Shown here: piece after piece, positions 1 to 8,743 of the stretch
Numbering within the stretch: position 1 is the stretch's first letter
How the letters are laid out: the number at the start of each line of letters is the position of its first letter
Origin: UBA6623 sp965226435
GTDB lineage: Bacteria; Acidobacteriota; Terriglobia; Bryobacterales; UBA6623
Assembly (NCBI GenBank): GCA_965226435.1
Contig: CBDDCY010000013.1
Span: 1,240,001-1,304,000, forward strand
DNA: 64,000 nucleotides
Direction of reading: 5' to 3'
The notes under the pieces: model-generated
Told to the model about the DNA's origin: nothing
Databases searched by the model: none
What the model saw: only the letters and a program-made list of their open reading frames with translations
Translations under genes and position numbers: made by a program

Positions 1-1
1 A

Positions 2-178
2 GCAGACAAATCTCAAGGGCAGCCCGTAAACCGTCACGCGGCGAGGGTGGCCCTCAAGGCGGATAGCGTCATAGCGACGCTGATTTGGCGGGGGCGGGGC
101 ATCCCTGACATTCGGCTTCCGCATCTCAAAGACGCTGGTTTGCCGAGGATTGCCCGGTTTTGTCGATCAGTCGCCTAG
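2..178 (+). other. Open frame running in from the left edge; possible 3' end of a gene
   Basis: This frame is open from the first bases and stops with TAG at 176-178, giving 58 codons. The translation is rich in Arg, Ala and Leu and matches no family I recognise. It would converge with the Cys-rich gene on the other strand, overlapping it by four bases. In DNA this GC-rich, an open frame of this length can arise by chance, so a real gene end is only a possibility. Confidence 0.2.
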
Positions 179-573
179 ACCGGGCCTGTATCGCAGTTGA
201 ACTGCCCTAGACCGACTCCGTTAGCGTCCAGGCAACTTAGTAATTGGCCGCACTCCGCGGGAATTTCGCATTCGTAAAAAAGAGTGGGGTCTCCTGGGTT
301 CTCAAGGCATTGGTCCAACGTACAATTTGCCGGTCTGCAGGTCTCCAACGCTACATCGTCACAGGCCCGGCATTGACCTAGGGAATCTTGGGCATGGTTC
401 GACAGGTGTGCTTCAGCCGCGGCCGCTCCGACGGTTTTGGTTTCCGCATCCGCGGGGTCGCCGGGCGGAACATGACAGATAACCACTGTCGCTTCGGCAG
501 TAAGCTGATCATAAACAGTAGGTGCGACGAGCATCGCGAACAGCGTAATTCCAGCTAGTACAGCAAATTTCAT
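175..573 (-). CDS. Secreted cysteine-rich hypothetical protein
   Basis: The product is 132 residues. The ATG at 573 is chosen because GAGGAG lies about seven bases upstream and the protein then begins with a clean signal peptide (MKFAVLAGITLFAMLVAP). The mature part has about ten cysteines. It opens with a CHVPPG segment followed by an Ala-rich stretch and an AHLSNHAQDSLGQC segment, a pattern seen in small exported proteins (CHxPPG ... HL..H..D..G.C). No catalytic motif is visible. The cysteines suggest disulfide bonding or metal binding outside the cytoplasm. Function is unknown. Confidence 0.7.
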   Translation of the reverse strand: MKFAVLAGITLFAMLVAPTVYDQLTAEATVVICHVPPGDPADAETKTVGAAAAEAHLSNHAQDSLGQCRACDDVALETCRPANCTLDQCLENPGDPTLFYECEIPAECGQLLSCLDANGVGLGQFNCDTGPV

Positions 574-882
574 TGTTTCTCTCCTCGGGTACCTGTCGGA
601 AAGCATCCATGATACCACGGCTTCATCACGATATTCCTTACCGAAACCAGGCAGCGGATCGCGGGCGTTCCAGCGAGGATTTCCGGTCTGGCCATCCTCA
701 CCGGATAGGGAGCTGCTCCGCTCTCATCCGCCATGGCAATGTCTCCTTGCCCAAGCCTAGTGCATTAGCGTTCGCCCGACGCTACCCCGGGGAGCTGAGT
801 TCGTAACGCGATGTGGCGACCGGGCGTAGGAGTAGAATGGGTTGGCACTCTACTTCCCTAAACCACCTATTCGCGGAGCGCC
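574..882. other. Intergenic region, no gene recognised
   Basis: This 309-base stretch separates two divergent genes and should hold both promoters. A short hairpin (AGTAGA ... TCTACT, about 828-852) lies about 30 bases ahead of the gene at 883. No convincing open frame or known RNA is seen. Confidence 0.4.
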
Positions 883-3603
883 ATGTTTCATAAATTCCAA
901 TTCCATGTCCTTCTATGTTCGTTGATCCTTGGTACCGGGGCCTCGCTCGTTCCCGCCGCCGATATCGCAATCGACGAGCTGCCCCCGGCGGCCGACCGCG
1001 AGATCGACTTCGACGCCGACATCGAACCTATCTTCCAAAAGCGTTGCTACGCCTGCCACGGCGACGATGTCGAAATGAACGGCTACAGCCTTTGGCGCAA
1101 GAAGGAAGCAATGCTCGGGGGGTACTCAGGGCAGCCGGCCATTCTCGCGGGCGACAGCGAACACAGCCGCTTGATTCACCTGGTCGCGGGACTGGAAAAA
1201 AACCTCGTGATGCCGCCGGCCGGGGGGAAATTGACCAGCGAGGAAATCTCTGTGCTGCGGGCTTGGATCGATCAGGGCGTGAAATGGGCGAACGATCCCG
1301 ACCGGGAGAGACGCCGCGCCGAAGAGACGCAATGGCTTGAGATGGATTACGGTCCCGTGATTTCAGCGGCGATTACGGTGCGCGAGCCCGAGGACCCGCG
1401 CGCCGATAAAGGTCCCGACGACAACATCAGCTATAAGTCCCACGCCGTCCGGCTTCCGATCGATAGTGACCACGGCGCGGCCAAGGGCGGCATCATCTTC
1501 GACACCGAGCTACTGCGCTACTCCGCCGGGTGGAACGGCGGGTTCTTGAACTTGAAAGGGACGGTCTATGACTGGAGTCACGGCCCGCACCCTTTCATCG
1601 ACGGCAAACCCATTTTCGAAACCCCCGTGGCACCGGGTTGGGCGCGTGACGGCAGCTTCACCGATCCACGCGAGGAGGGCTTCGGCCCGCTCCCCGCCGA
1701 ATGGGCGAAATACCGCGGACGCTACGTTCACGGAAAGAAGACGATTCTGTCGTATACGGTGGCCGAAACGGGCGTTCTCGATCTGCCGGGTTGGCTGGAA
1801 TCCGAGGGCCTCGAAATCATTACGAGAACGCTCGAGATTGAACCCTCAAAACGAGACCTCCATCTCGAAGTCGCCGCAAACACGGCCGGCGAAGCCCGGG
1901 CCGTCGCGCTGGGTGATTTGACCCCGAGCGAGGGCGCGGCGCGCGAAACCATTGCGGTGCTCGGCAAGACGATGCCTTCGGTCGCGGGCGTGGTGGGAGC
2001 GGGGGGATCGGCCCGTTGGGTCTTCGACGATGCGAATCACATTCGGCTACGCTTGCCCCCCTCGAACGAAACTCGGCGGTTGACCCTACTCTACGCCAAA
2101 GTGGGCGAGGATCAAATCGCGGCGTTCGCTCGCGCGGTGCGTCTCGCACCGAAACCGGAAGAGCTAAAGCCCTACACGCGAGGCGGCCCCACGCGCTTCC
2201 CCGAAACCATCGAGTTGGCGGGCAAGTTAGGTCGGGCAAGCGACACCTACGCGATCGACGAAATTACCCTGCCGTTTGAAAATCCTTGGAAGTCCTGGAT
2301 TCGCCCCGGCGACTTCGCCTTTTTCTCCGACGACCGCGCGGCGCTGAGCACCTGGAGCGGTGATATCTGGATTGTCGACGGCGTCGACGACGACCTCGAT
2401 AAGCTGACGTGGAAGCGTTACGCCACCGGCTTTCACATGCCGATGGGCCTTGAGGTGGTCGACGACGTTCTCCACGTTCTCGACCGCGACCAGATCACGC
2501 GCTTACACGACCTCAATGGCGACGGCGAGCCCGACTTCTACGAAAATTTCAACAACGACTTCCACGTCACACATCATTTCCACGAGTTCACGCTTGACCT
2601 CGACCGTGACCACGAGGGAAATTTCATCTTTGCCAAAGCCGCGCGCCACGCTTTGCCCGCCAAGGTGAAACACCACGGGACGATCATGAAAGTCGACCCC
2701 GAGGGCAAGAACCTCGAAATCGTCTGCACCGGGTTCCGCGTCCCGAACGGCGTGGCCGTGGGTCCCAACGGCGAGATCACAACCTCGGACCAAGAGGGCC
2801 ACTGGATTCCCTCAACGCGCATCAACTGGTGTAGTCCCGGCAGCTACCACGGCTACAAGTGGGGCGGCAGCATTCCCGACCGCGAAGACTACGACAACCC
2901 GATCACGTTTCTGCCGATCAACTTCGACAATTCCGGCGCCGGGCAAGCCTGGGTGCCAAGTGATCGCTGGGGACCGTTCAAGGGACATCTCGTCCACACT
3001 TCGTTCGGGCGCGGCAAAGTTTATCTGGTCCTGATGGAAAGAGTCGGCGGAGAGATCCAAGGCGGCGCCGTCGAGTTCCCCGTGCTCACCAATACCGGCT
3101 TGATGCGGCCCGACTTCCGCGAAAAGGACGGCCAACTCTACCTCACCGGCCTTTGGGGTTGGGGCACGAAGCGACCCGACGCCGGCGGTTTCTATCGCAT
3201 GCGCTACACCGGCAAACCCGTTTACATGCCGGCCGCGCTCAAGGTAAACAAGACTGGCATCGCCGTCACCTTCACCCAACCGCTCGACCGGGCGTCGGTC
3301 GAGGATCTCGCCAACTACACCCTCCGGCGCTGGAACTACAAATGGACCACCCGTTACGGCTCCGATCTCTTCAAGCTCAACGGCGAACTAGGAACCGAGG
3401 AAGTTACGCTGAAGGCGGCGAGTTTATCGAAAGACGGCAAGACGATTCTGCTCAAGGTCGACGACCTCAAGGAAGTCATGCAAATGCAGTTGAACTTCAG
3501 CCTGAAGGCCGCCGACGGAACCAGCCTCAAGCAGGTTTTGTATCACACCATCAACACGCTGTCGAACAAAGCAGGGACCCCGGTAACGGCAACTTTTCGG
3601 TAA
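883..3603 (+). CDS. Exported planctomycete-type cytochrome c with DUF6797-like and sorbosone-dehydrogenase-like propeller regions
   Basis: The protein has 906 residues. A signal peptide is followed by a PSCyt1-like cytochrome domain (about residues 40-130) with one CYACH heme site, a PAILAGDSEHSRLI segment and VMPPAGGKLTSEEI, all typical of that family. The middle (about 145-420) resembles the DUF6797 region found in similar Planctomycetes and Acidobacteria proteins (NISYKSHAVRLP, WNGGFLNLKG). From about 460 to 760 there is a six-bladed NHL/sorbosone-dehydrogenase-type propeller with DLNGDGEPDFYENFNND and GFRVPNGVAVGPNGE motifs. The last 130 residues look like a beta-rich cap. It probably acts in the periplasm, passing electrons from oxidation of a sugar or alcohol to the heme. 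The substrate cannot be read from the sequence. GGAG lies four bases before the ATG. Confidence 0.85.
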   Translation: MFHKFQFHVLLCSLILGTGASLVPAADIAIDELPPAADREIDFDADIEPIFQKRCYACHGDDVEMNGYSLWRKKEAMLGGYSGQPAILAGDSEHSRLIHLVAGLEKNLVMPPAGGKLTSEEISVLRAWIDQGVKWANDPDRERRRAEETQWLEMDYGPVISAAITVREPEDPRADKGPDDNISYKSHAVRLPIDSDHGAAKGGIIFDTELLRYSAGWNGGFLNLKGTVYDWSHGPHPFIDGKPIFETPVAPGWARDGSFTDPREEGFGPLPAEWAKYRGRYVHGKKTILSYTVAETGVLDLPGWLESEGLEIITRTLEIEPSKRDLHLEVAANTAGEARAVALGDLTPSEGAARETIAVLGKTMPSVAGVVGAGGSARWVFDDANHIRLRLPPSNETRRLTLLYAKVGEDQIAAFARAVRLAPKPEELKPYTRGGPTRFPETIELAGKLGRASDTYAIDEITLPFENPWKSWIRPGDFAFFSDDRAALSTWSGDIWIVDGVDDDLDKLTWKRYATGFHMPMGLEVVDDVLHVLDRDQITRLHDLNGDGEPDFYENFNNDFHVTHHFHEFTLDLDRDHEGNFIFAKAARHALPAKVKHHGTIMKVDPEGKNLEIVCTGFRVPNGVAVGPNGEITTSDQEGHWIPSTRINWCSPGSYHGYKWGGSIPDREDYDNPITFLPINFDNSGAGQAWVPSDRWGPFKGHLVHTSFGRGKVYLVLMERVGGEIQGGAVEFPVLTNTGLMRPDFREKDGQLYLTGLWGWGTKRPDAGGFYRMRYTGKPVYMPAALKVNKTGIAVTFTQPLDRASVEDLANYTLRRWNYKWTTRYGSDLFKLNGELGTEEVTLKAASLSKDGKTILLKVDDLKEVMQMQLNFSLKAADGTSLKQVLYHTINTLSNKAGTPVTATFR

Positions 3604-3670
3604 GCGGAATCAGAGCCAGAGCGCAAGCGACGGGCCAAGGGCACAAGATTTCGAGTAGAAATGGGGCCAT

Positions 3671-3826
3671 GAAATCGCGAGCGCCTTGAGCCGCGAAATC
3701 GCGGGCGCCTTGAGCCGCGAAATCGCGGGCGCCTTGAGCCGCGAAGCGGCGCAAGGAATATAGAAGCCGAAGGCGGAACCCTGGGTACGACACAATTCAG
3801 GTCGAGCCCTGCAAGGGCGACAGGAA
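3671..3826 (+). repeat. Dispersed palindromic repeat, family 1, with a 24-bp tandem array
   Basis: The first 70 bases are three near-identical 24-bp units (GAAATCGCGGGCGCCTTGAG core). They run into the body of a repeat found five times in this window: GCCGCGAAGCGGC hairpin, then GGAACCCTGGGT, then GAGCCCTGCAAGGGCGACAGGA. A partial extra copy of the GCCGCGAAGCGGCGGCGGGAA part follows at about 3878-3900. It fills the gap between the cytochrome gene and the small gene at 3913. Confidence 0.8.
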
Positions 3827-3912
3827 CAGGCCTGCACCTTTTTTCGCGTGCCCAGACATTCACCACGGGCTGCCCGAGCCGCGAAGCGGCGGCGGGAACC
3901 GCGCTCCGTACC

Positions 3913-4155
3913 TCAGTTAACCCGACGATAAAACTGTGCCGGGATGGATACTTGCCTGGGCTCAGCCGCCTTTTCAGCCAGAGCCTCGGCGGCTTCTACA
4001 CGCTTTCGTCTTTCGATGGCGGTTCTTCTCTTCGCTTCACGAACCGCTTGGCGGTATTCGAAACCGTGTAGCCGATCACGCACCCATTGTTTCCGTTGGG
4101 CCGCCGTCATGACAATTGCCGGCAACTCTAACTGAACCGGTCGGCGTCTTTCCAT
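3913..4155 (-). CDS. Small basic hypothetical protein
   Basis: This would encode 80 residues, strongly basic and mostly helical, with a run of Arg/Glu/Ala heptads (about residues 30-65) that could form a coiled coil. No domain is recognised. The start has only a weak GAGGG upstream. It lies 76 bases from the 3' end of the M48 protease gene on the same strand. It may be a real small gene or a chance frame; the composition alone does not settle this. Confidence 0.35.
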   Translation of the reverse strand: MERRRPVQLELPAIVMTAAQRKQWVRDRLHGFEYRQAVREAKRRTAIERRKRVEAAEALAEKAAEPRQVSIPAQFYRRVN

Positions 4156-4231
4156 CGATCAAGCCCTCGCTGTTCCTATTCTATGGTGGGCGTCAAATCA
4201 GGGCGTTGGAAATGAGGTTTTCCACGCGGCC

Positions 4232-5062
4232 TCAACGGTTTCCCCAGGGCCGGGGCTTGCCTTGGTCCGACCAACCGTTCCCTTCGGCGAGCCGGCGCAA
4301 CCGCTTCATCCGATCCTCGCTCCATGGGTGCGTGGAAAGGTAACTCGCGGCGCGAGTATCCCAGGCACTATCTTCGTCGGCGAGGTGTTTGAAAAAGTCC
4401 TCCGCGCCGCCCACATGCCCGTACTCTTGCTGGACGATCTCAAGCCCGAAGCGGTCGGCCGCGAACTCTTGCTCCCGGCTGAACCGCCGGTCGGCCGCAT
4501 GATGGGCGATCGTCATGAAATCGGTGACGCCACCGCCGCCGGCCGCGACTCCGATCACCGTCATCGCCAACGCCGTCACCACCTGACGCCCCAAGCCGCG
4601 CAAGTGATCGCGGTTACGAAAATGCCCTAATTCATGCCCCAGGATGAAGGCCAGTTCGTTTTCGCTCTCCACCCTTTCGAGCAACCCCGCTGTCACCACC
4701 ACCGCGCCGCCGGGCAGTGCGAAGGCATTGGGAAGCGTCTCCGCTGTCACTCCGGTACGAAAGCGATAAGGGACGTCGGGCCAATGGACCGCCAGCCGGT
4801 CAATGAGTTTCTGCAAACTTTCGTCGACGGCGTGTGCCTTCACGCCCGCGGCCGTCATCATCTCTTGGTCCCACCCGTCGACGGCTCGTATTTCCCACGA
4901 GAAGGGAACCCACCCCATCAGCAGGTCCATCGAGAAAGAGATCAGGGCCAGGAGTACGACGACACAGACGCCGACGCTGACCACCAGAAACAGGGCCTCT
5001 TTGCGCGGGTCGGTTTTCGAAACGTTGATTCCGTCGCTAGGAAGCCGGGCGGTGTATTTCAT
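4232..5062 (-). CDS. M48-family membrane zinc metalloprotease
   Basis: With the ATG at 5062 the product is 276 residues. One membrane segment (about 21-45) anchors it. The catalytic part faces the outside or periplasm and carries HELGH at about 143-147 (zinc ligands and general base) and EQEFAADRFG near 197-206, which supplies the third zinc ligand. The C-terminal STHPWSEDRMKRL segment is the usual end of M48 domains. It resembles the peptidase part of HtpX/BepA/Oma1-like proteins but has no TPR tail. Its likely job is envelope protein quality control. A longer reading frame upstream exists, but that part overlaps a dispersed repeat and looks non-coding. Confidence 0.88.
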   Translation of the reverse strand: MKYTARLPSDGINVSKTDPRKEALFLVVSVGVCVVVLLALISFSMDLLMGWVPFSWEIRAVDGWDQEMMTAAGVKAHAVDESLQKLIDRLAVHWPDVPYRFRTGVTAETLPNAFALPGGAVVVTAGLLERVESENELAFILGHELGHFRNRDHLRGLGRQVVTALAMTVIGVAAGGGGVTDFMTIAHHAADRRFSREQEFAADRFGLEIVQQEYGHVGGAEDFFKHLADEDSAWDTRAASYLSTHPWSEDRMKRLRRLAEGNGWSDQGKPRPWGNR

Positions 5063-5195
5063 CGATCCGACGAAAAAAAGGGGGCTGTCCCGAGCACCGA
5101 CCGAACTTCCCTTGCAATCAGTCAGCCCGTTCGACGCGAAGTGGCCTCTTCGAAAACAGCCTTCAAACCCTATCATGCATTACATTCGAGCCCGG

Positions 5196-5316
5196 CGAAA
5201 TCGCGCCTGCCTTGAGCCGCGAAGCGGCGGCGGGAATTTAGCCCGGGGTGGAGCCGAAGGCGGAACCCTGGGTACGGTATCAAATCACGTTGAGCCCTGT
5301 AAGGGCGACAGGAACG
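5196..5316 (+). repeat. Dispersed palindromic repeat, family 1
   Basis: This is the cleanest full copy: GAGCCGCGAAGCGGCGGCGG, then AGCCCGGGGTGGAGC, GGAACCCTGGGT, AAATCACGTTGAGCCC and TGTAAGGGCGACAGGA in order. The parts form three successive hairpins. It occupies the gap between the M48 gene and the YbjQ pair. Confidence 0.8.
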
Positions 5317-5364
5317 CGGAAACGGACTATGCCCGATTTCTACAGAGGCAATCTTATGAACCGA

Positions 5365-5829
5365 TCAGTTTTCAGCGAGCTTCACGGCGGTTCCGAAAGC
5401 GAGGATCTCCACCCCGGTCGTGCCCCGGTCGGCCGACCCCGCTATGCGCGACGTTTCGAGCCGCACGTTGATGATCGCCTGGTAGCCTTGCGCGGTCGCC
5501 TCTTCTTTCATGCGCAGCAACGCCTCGCGCCGGCCTCGATCGAGCAACGATTCATAGGATTTCAACCGTCCCCCAACGAGCATCCGCAACCCCGCCAGGA
5601 ACCGATTGAAGTAGTCCACCGAAACCACCACACTGCCGGTCACCAATACGCTCGATTCAATCTTCCAACCGGCGGGCGGGGAACGGAAGTTCACCGCCGG
5701 CATCGACTTCATTTCCAATTCGCGGGCGCGAATGCGCTGGTAATGTTTCGCTTCCAGATAACTGCCGGCGAGATAACCGAGCAACATCAAGAGCAGGAAA
5801 ATGCCGAAATTAAAGCCCAACTCGAACAT
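5365..5829 (-). CDS. YbjQ/UPF0145-family protein with an N-terminal membrane anchor
   Basis: The product has 154 residues. A hydrophobic segment (about 7-27) is followed by a YbjQ domain, recognisable from VSVDYFNRFLAGLRMLVGGRLKSYESLLDRGRREALLRMKEEA and the closing EILAFGTAVKL. YbjQ proteins are small, assemble into rings and are sometimes called heavy-metal-binding, but their function is not established. The upstream gene encodes a soluble paralogue only 14 bases away, so the two are probably co-transcribed and may form a mixed membrane-bound ring. GAGGCGAG upstream supports the ATG. Confidence 0.85.
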   Translation of the reverse strand: MFELGFNFGIFLLLMLLGYLAGSYLEAKHYQRIRARELEMKSMPAVNFRSPPAGWKIESSVLVTGSVVVSVDYFNRFLAGLRMLVGGRLKSYESLLDRGRREALLRMKEEATAQGYQAIINVRLETSRIAGSADRGTTGVEILAFGTAVKLAEN

Positions 5830-5843
5830 GGTCAGTCTCGCCT

Positions 5844-6158
5844 CTACTCCACACGAACGGCCGTTCCGTAAGCGAACAATTCCGCCGCCCCCTGCGCCAC
5901 CGAGCTTGTCGAAAAACGAACATTGACGACCGCGTTAGCCCCAACCGATTGCGCCTCGGCCGTCATACGTTGGATGGCCTCTTGCCGGGCTTCGTTGAGA
6001 AGCTCGGTATAGCTGGTCAGTTCTCCACCGATAATGTTCTTGAGTCCGGCGAGCAGGTCTTTACCGAAGTGCTTGGCGCGCACGGTGCTGCCGCTGACCA
6101 GGCCGAAAAACTCGACGATCTGCTTGCCCGGTACTTCTTCGGTATTAGTGATAATCAC
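5844..6158 (-). CDS. YbjQ/UPF0145-family protein (soluble)
   Basis: This encodes 104 residues, the usual length of the family, and covers the whole YbjQ fold: MIITNTEEVPGK at the start, VRAKHFGKDLLAGLKNIIGGE, SYTELLNEARQEAIQRM and ELFAYGTAVRVE at the end. The start is GTG, supported by GGAG six bases upstream. It is the first gene of a two-gene unit with the membrane-anchored paralogue. Its role is unknown. Confidence 0.9.
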   Translation of the reverse strand: MIITNTEEVPGKQIVEFFGLVSGSTVRAKHFGKDLLAGLKNIIGGELTSYTELLNEARQEAIQRMTAEAQSVGANAVVNVRFSTSSVAQGAAELFAYGTAVRVE

Positions 6159-6364
6159 GTTTGCTCCCGTCTCGCCGCTCGCGGTCGCACTCCGACAAAT
6201 GTCGGGACCACGCGCCCCAGTAGTGCTACCTTAGCATAGCCCCGGGCATGAATGGCTCTAAGGCAAACACCGTAAATCGTTTGAATTGAATGAGTTTTCG
6301 CGCACAGGAGTGTTAGCGAACACCAATAAGCGCGGCTGACGACCGCGAACCGGGATCACTCCTC

Positions 6365-6420
6365 GGTAGCGACAAACACTCGTGTTTGTCCTAGCCCCCA
6401 GTTGAGACAAGCTCTCAGGT
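6365..6420 (-). repeat. Dispersed double-hairpin repeat, family 2
   Basis: Read on the minus strand this has GAGAGCTTGTCTCAAC, then GGCTAGGACAAACACGAG and TGTTTGTCGCTACC. The second part is a nearly perfect hairpin around CGAG; the first hairpin is partial because its GAGACAAGCT arm is degraded. Two other copies lie at 25271-25332 and 37657-37721. This copy sits between the YbjQ genes and rph; nothing else is seen in that 317-base gap. Confidence 0.75.
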
Positions 6421-6475
6421 TGGCTCCCCCTCGCACCGTTCCACGCTCCGATCCGCTACCATGCTTGGCAATCCC

Positions 6476-7192
6476 ATGCGCAACGACAACAGACGATCCG
6501 ACGAACCACGTCCCAGCTCCATCCAACCCGGCTTTCTACCCACCGCCGAAGGCTCCGCGCTGATCGAGGTCGGCAACACCAAAGTCATTTGCTCGGCCTC
6601 GATCGAGCAGACCGTACCCGGCTTCCTGCGAGGCAGCGGCCGCGGCTGGGTCACCGCCGAATACGCCATGCTGCCGCGCGCGACCTCCACCCGCACCCAA
6701 CGCGAAGTCAGCCGCGGTCGAGTCGGCGGCCGCACCCACGAAATCCAGCGATTGATCGGACGTTCGCTGCGCGCGGTGACCGACCTCGACAAACTCGGCG
6801 AGCGAACGGTCTTCATTGACTGCGACGTCATCGTCGCCGACGGCGGAACCCGCACCGCGGCGATCACCGGGGGCTGGGTCGCGCTGGCGCTGGCGGCCAA
6901 ACAGATGGTGGATTTCTCGATGATCAAGGCCATGCCGCTCAACGATCACGTCGCCGCCACCAGCGTCGGCATCATCGACGACACCCCTTTGCTGGACTTG
7001 TGTTACGAAGAGGACTCCCGCGCCGGCGTCGACATGAATGTCGTCATGAACTCGGCCAGCGAATACGTCGAAGTGCAAGCCACCGCCGAAGGGCAGCTCT
7101 TCAGCGGCGATCAGTTACAGGACTTGCTCAGGTTGGCCGGCAAAGGCGTCGAGCGATTGATGGAGTTGCAAAAGGAAATCATCACGCTGTGA
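6476..7192 (+). CDS. rph: Ribonuclease PH
   Basis: The 238-residue product is a phosphorolytic 3'-5' exoribonuclease that trims tRNA precursors, using phosphate and releasing nucleoside diphosphates. Diagnostic segments are the N-terminal MRNDNR...RP, GWVTAEYAMLPRAT (phosphate and RNA-binding loop), RVGGRTHEIQRLIGRSLRAV and FIDCDVIVADGGTRTAAITG. The start at 6476 matches the family's N-terminus; an in-frame ATG at 6461 would add five residues. The stop codon overlaps the GTG start of rdgB (GTGA), so the two are translationally coupled, a common rph-rdgB arrangement. Confidence 0.95.
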   Translation: MRNDNRRSDEPRPSSIQPGFLPTAEGSALIEVGNTKVICSASIEQTVPGFLRGSGRGWVTAEYAMLPRATSTRTQREVSRGRVGGRTHEIQRLIGRSLRAVTDLDKLGERTVFIDCDVIVADGGTRTAAITGGWVALALAAKQMVDFSMIKAMPLNDHVAATSVGIIDDTPLLDLCYEEDSRAGVDMNVVMNSASEYVEVQATAEGQLFSGDQLQDLLRLAGKGVERLMELQKEIITL

Positions 7193-7839
7193 GCGCGCTC
7201 GACCTCTATTGCGCCACCGCGAACCCGGGCAAGCAGCGGGAGTTCCAACAGGCCGCCGGCGACGATTTCGTTGTTCATCGCCTCGACCCCTACGACTGCC
7301 CCGAAGAGGGGCATAGCTTCCAGGAAAACGCTGTCTCGAAAGCGCTTTGTTACAGCCGGGCATTCCATCCCAAGGATGCTTCGGGAAACGAGGGGCTGGT
7401 CTTCGCCGATGACTCCGGGCTCGTCGTCGACATATTGGACGGGGCTCCGGGGATCTACTCGGCGCGCTTTGCGGGCCCCGGAGCCGACGACCAAGCAAAT
7501 AATCGCCTGTTAATCGAGAAGCTCTCGGGAGTCCCCAAAAGCCAACGCGGCGCCCGGTTCGTTTGCTGTATCGCGCTGGTCCGCGGCGAGCAGGTGTTGG
7601 GCACTTTCGAGGAAGGCGCCCAGGGGCGAATCCTCGATTCCCCGGCGGGCAAGGGCGGATTCGGCTACGACCCGTTGTTCTTCTTTCCCCCGCTGGGGGT
7701 GACCTTTGCCGAAGTGGCCGCCGAAACCAAGTGGCAACGCAGCCACCGCGGCAAGGCGTTTCGAGCCATGTTGGAAATGCTCAAACGCGAACCGCCCGCG
7801 AGCCCGCTACAACCATCCCCAGCCGCGACACGAATATAG
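7189..7839 (+). CDS. rdgB: XTP/dITP pyrophosphatase (RdgB/HAM1 family)
   Basis: The 216-residue protein hydrolyses non-canonical purine triphosphates (dITP, XTP) to monophosphate and pyrophosphate, keeping them out of DNA. Motifs are ATANPGKQREF (substrate loop), FADDSGLVVDILDGAPGIYSARF (catalytic Asp and metal site), GKGGFGYDPLFF and SHRGKA near the end. The first codon is GTG, overlapping the rph stop by four bases. The last 20 residues are Pro/Ala-rich and run into a dispersed repeat, so the natural end may have been extended by it. Confidence 0.93.
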   Translation: MSALDLYCATANPGKQREFQQAAGDDFVVHRLDPYDCPEEGHSFQENAVSKALCYSRAFHPKDASGNEGLVFADDSGLVVDILDGAPGIYSARFAGPGADDQANNRLLIEKLSGVPKSQRGARFVCCIALVRGEQVLGTFEEGAQGRILDSPAGKGGFGYDPLFFFPPLGVTFAEVAAETKWQRSHRGKAFRAMLEMLKREPPASPLQPSPAATRI

Positions 7840-7901
7840 CCCAGGGTAGAGCCGAAGGCGGAGCCGTGGGTGGAATCCCCACACGGGCGAGCCCTGTAAA
7901 T
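7821..7901 (+). repeat. Dispersed palindromic repeat, family 1 (degenerate), and empty intergenic DNA
   Basis: A worn copy of family 1: CAGCCGCGACACG, AGCCCAGGGTAGAGCCGAAG and GGGCGAGCCCTGTAAATG are recognisable. It overlaps the last codons of rdgB. The rest of the gap up to 8191 shows no gene or RNA that I can support. Confidence 0.65.
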
Positions 7902-8191
7902 GTTGCTATATGGCACACCGCTCGGTGTATGTCGGGTTGGAAGCGCCGGGGCTCCGCCTCATACTCCGAGGTTTACCGCTTCGAGGCCGGGACGTCTTGT
8001 CGCCTCGGTCTCCGTCCCCGGCAGGGGGCGCGGATAGTAGCCCATGGGCTTCAGCGCGGGGTTCACCTTCGACGTCTTCCTATCCTGTTTCTTGCCTCGG
8101 CCTCCACGCGCCAAACCCGGCGGTGCCATATGGCAAGCAGGTATGGGCGGCAGGAAACCCTCGTCCGGCCACTCAGTAGTCAGCCCGGCGG

Positions 8192-8743
8192 CTATTCCTC
8201 GCCGCTACTCCACGGCGGAACAACTTTATTGACCCGCGCGTAGGCAATCGCTTGGCCCAGGTGTTCGCTGAGGTGCTCGAGCGAGGCCCAGACGGCTTGC
8301 CGCATCGTCATATCCTGGCCGAACATCTCCACGCCGTCTTCCGACTGCTCGGCGCTCAGCTTTTCGATGGCGCCCCGAATGTGCGCGAAAGACTCCTTGA
8401 CCTTCGGCGCGATCTCGGCCTTGTCGGTGGTTTGTTTGTCGTAGCCGTCGAAACTGAAGCCCTCGGGCGGAGGAGTTCCGAAGTAATTCGGAATTCCGTA
8501 ATTCGCGGCGGCGATGTGCAAGAGCACTTCGCTGACCGAGCGAACACCCTCTCCGGGACGCCAGGTGTAGGTCTCCGCCGGGAGGGCGTCGGCCAACCCA
8601 ACGACTTTCTCTTCAATGGAACCCAGCCTCTTCAGCGCTTCATCGCGATACGCCGGACTCGCCGGCTCGGCTTCAACAGGCGGCGGAGCGGGCGCGCAGG
8701 CCGCCAAACCGATAAGGCTGACAATCACCAAAACTTTGTACAT
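8192..8743 (-). CDS. DinB-like lipoprotein
   Basis: The 183-residue protein starts with a lipoprotein signal peptide ending in GLAAC (lipobox, Cys about residue 15). A DinB-like four-helix domain follows, with ETYTWRPGEGVRSVSEVLLHIAAANY near residues 55-85 and a second helix pair containing the conserved SLEHLSEHLGQAIAYAR. The conserved His residues of metal-binding DinB proteins are present in LLHIAAAN and in EHLSEHLGQ. DinB-type proteins include thiol-dependent transferases, but exported ones in Acidobacteria are uncharacterised. GAGGAGAAG immediately upstream fixes the start. Confidence 0.82.
   Translation of the reverse strand: MYKVLVIVSLIGLAACAPAPPPVEAEPASPAYRDEALKRLGSIEEKVVGLADALPAETYTWRPGEGVRSVSEVLLHIAAANYGIPNYFGTPPPEGFSFDGYDKQTTDKAEIAPKVKESFAHIRGAIEKLSAEQSEDGVEMFGQDMTMRQAVWASLEHLSEHLGQAIAYARVNKVVPPWSSGEE

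Noticed and set aside
3671..3742. Possible CRISPR-like array of 24-bp repeats
   Set aside because: The units are directly adjacent with no spacers; it is a simple tandem repeat inside a dispersed palindrome.
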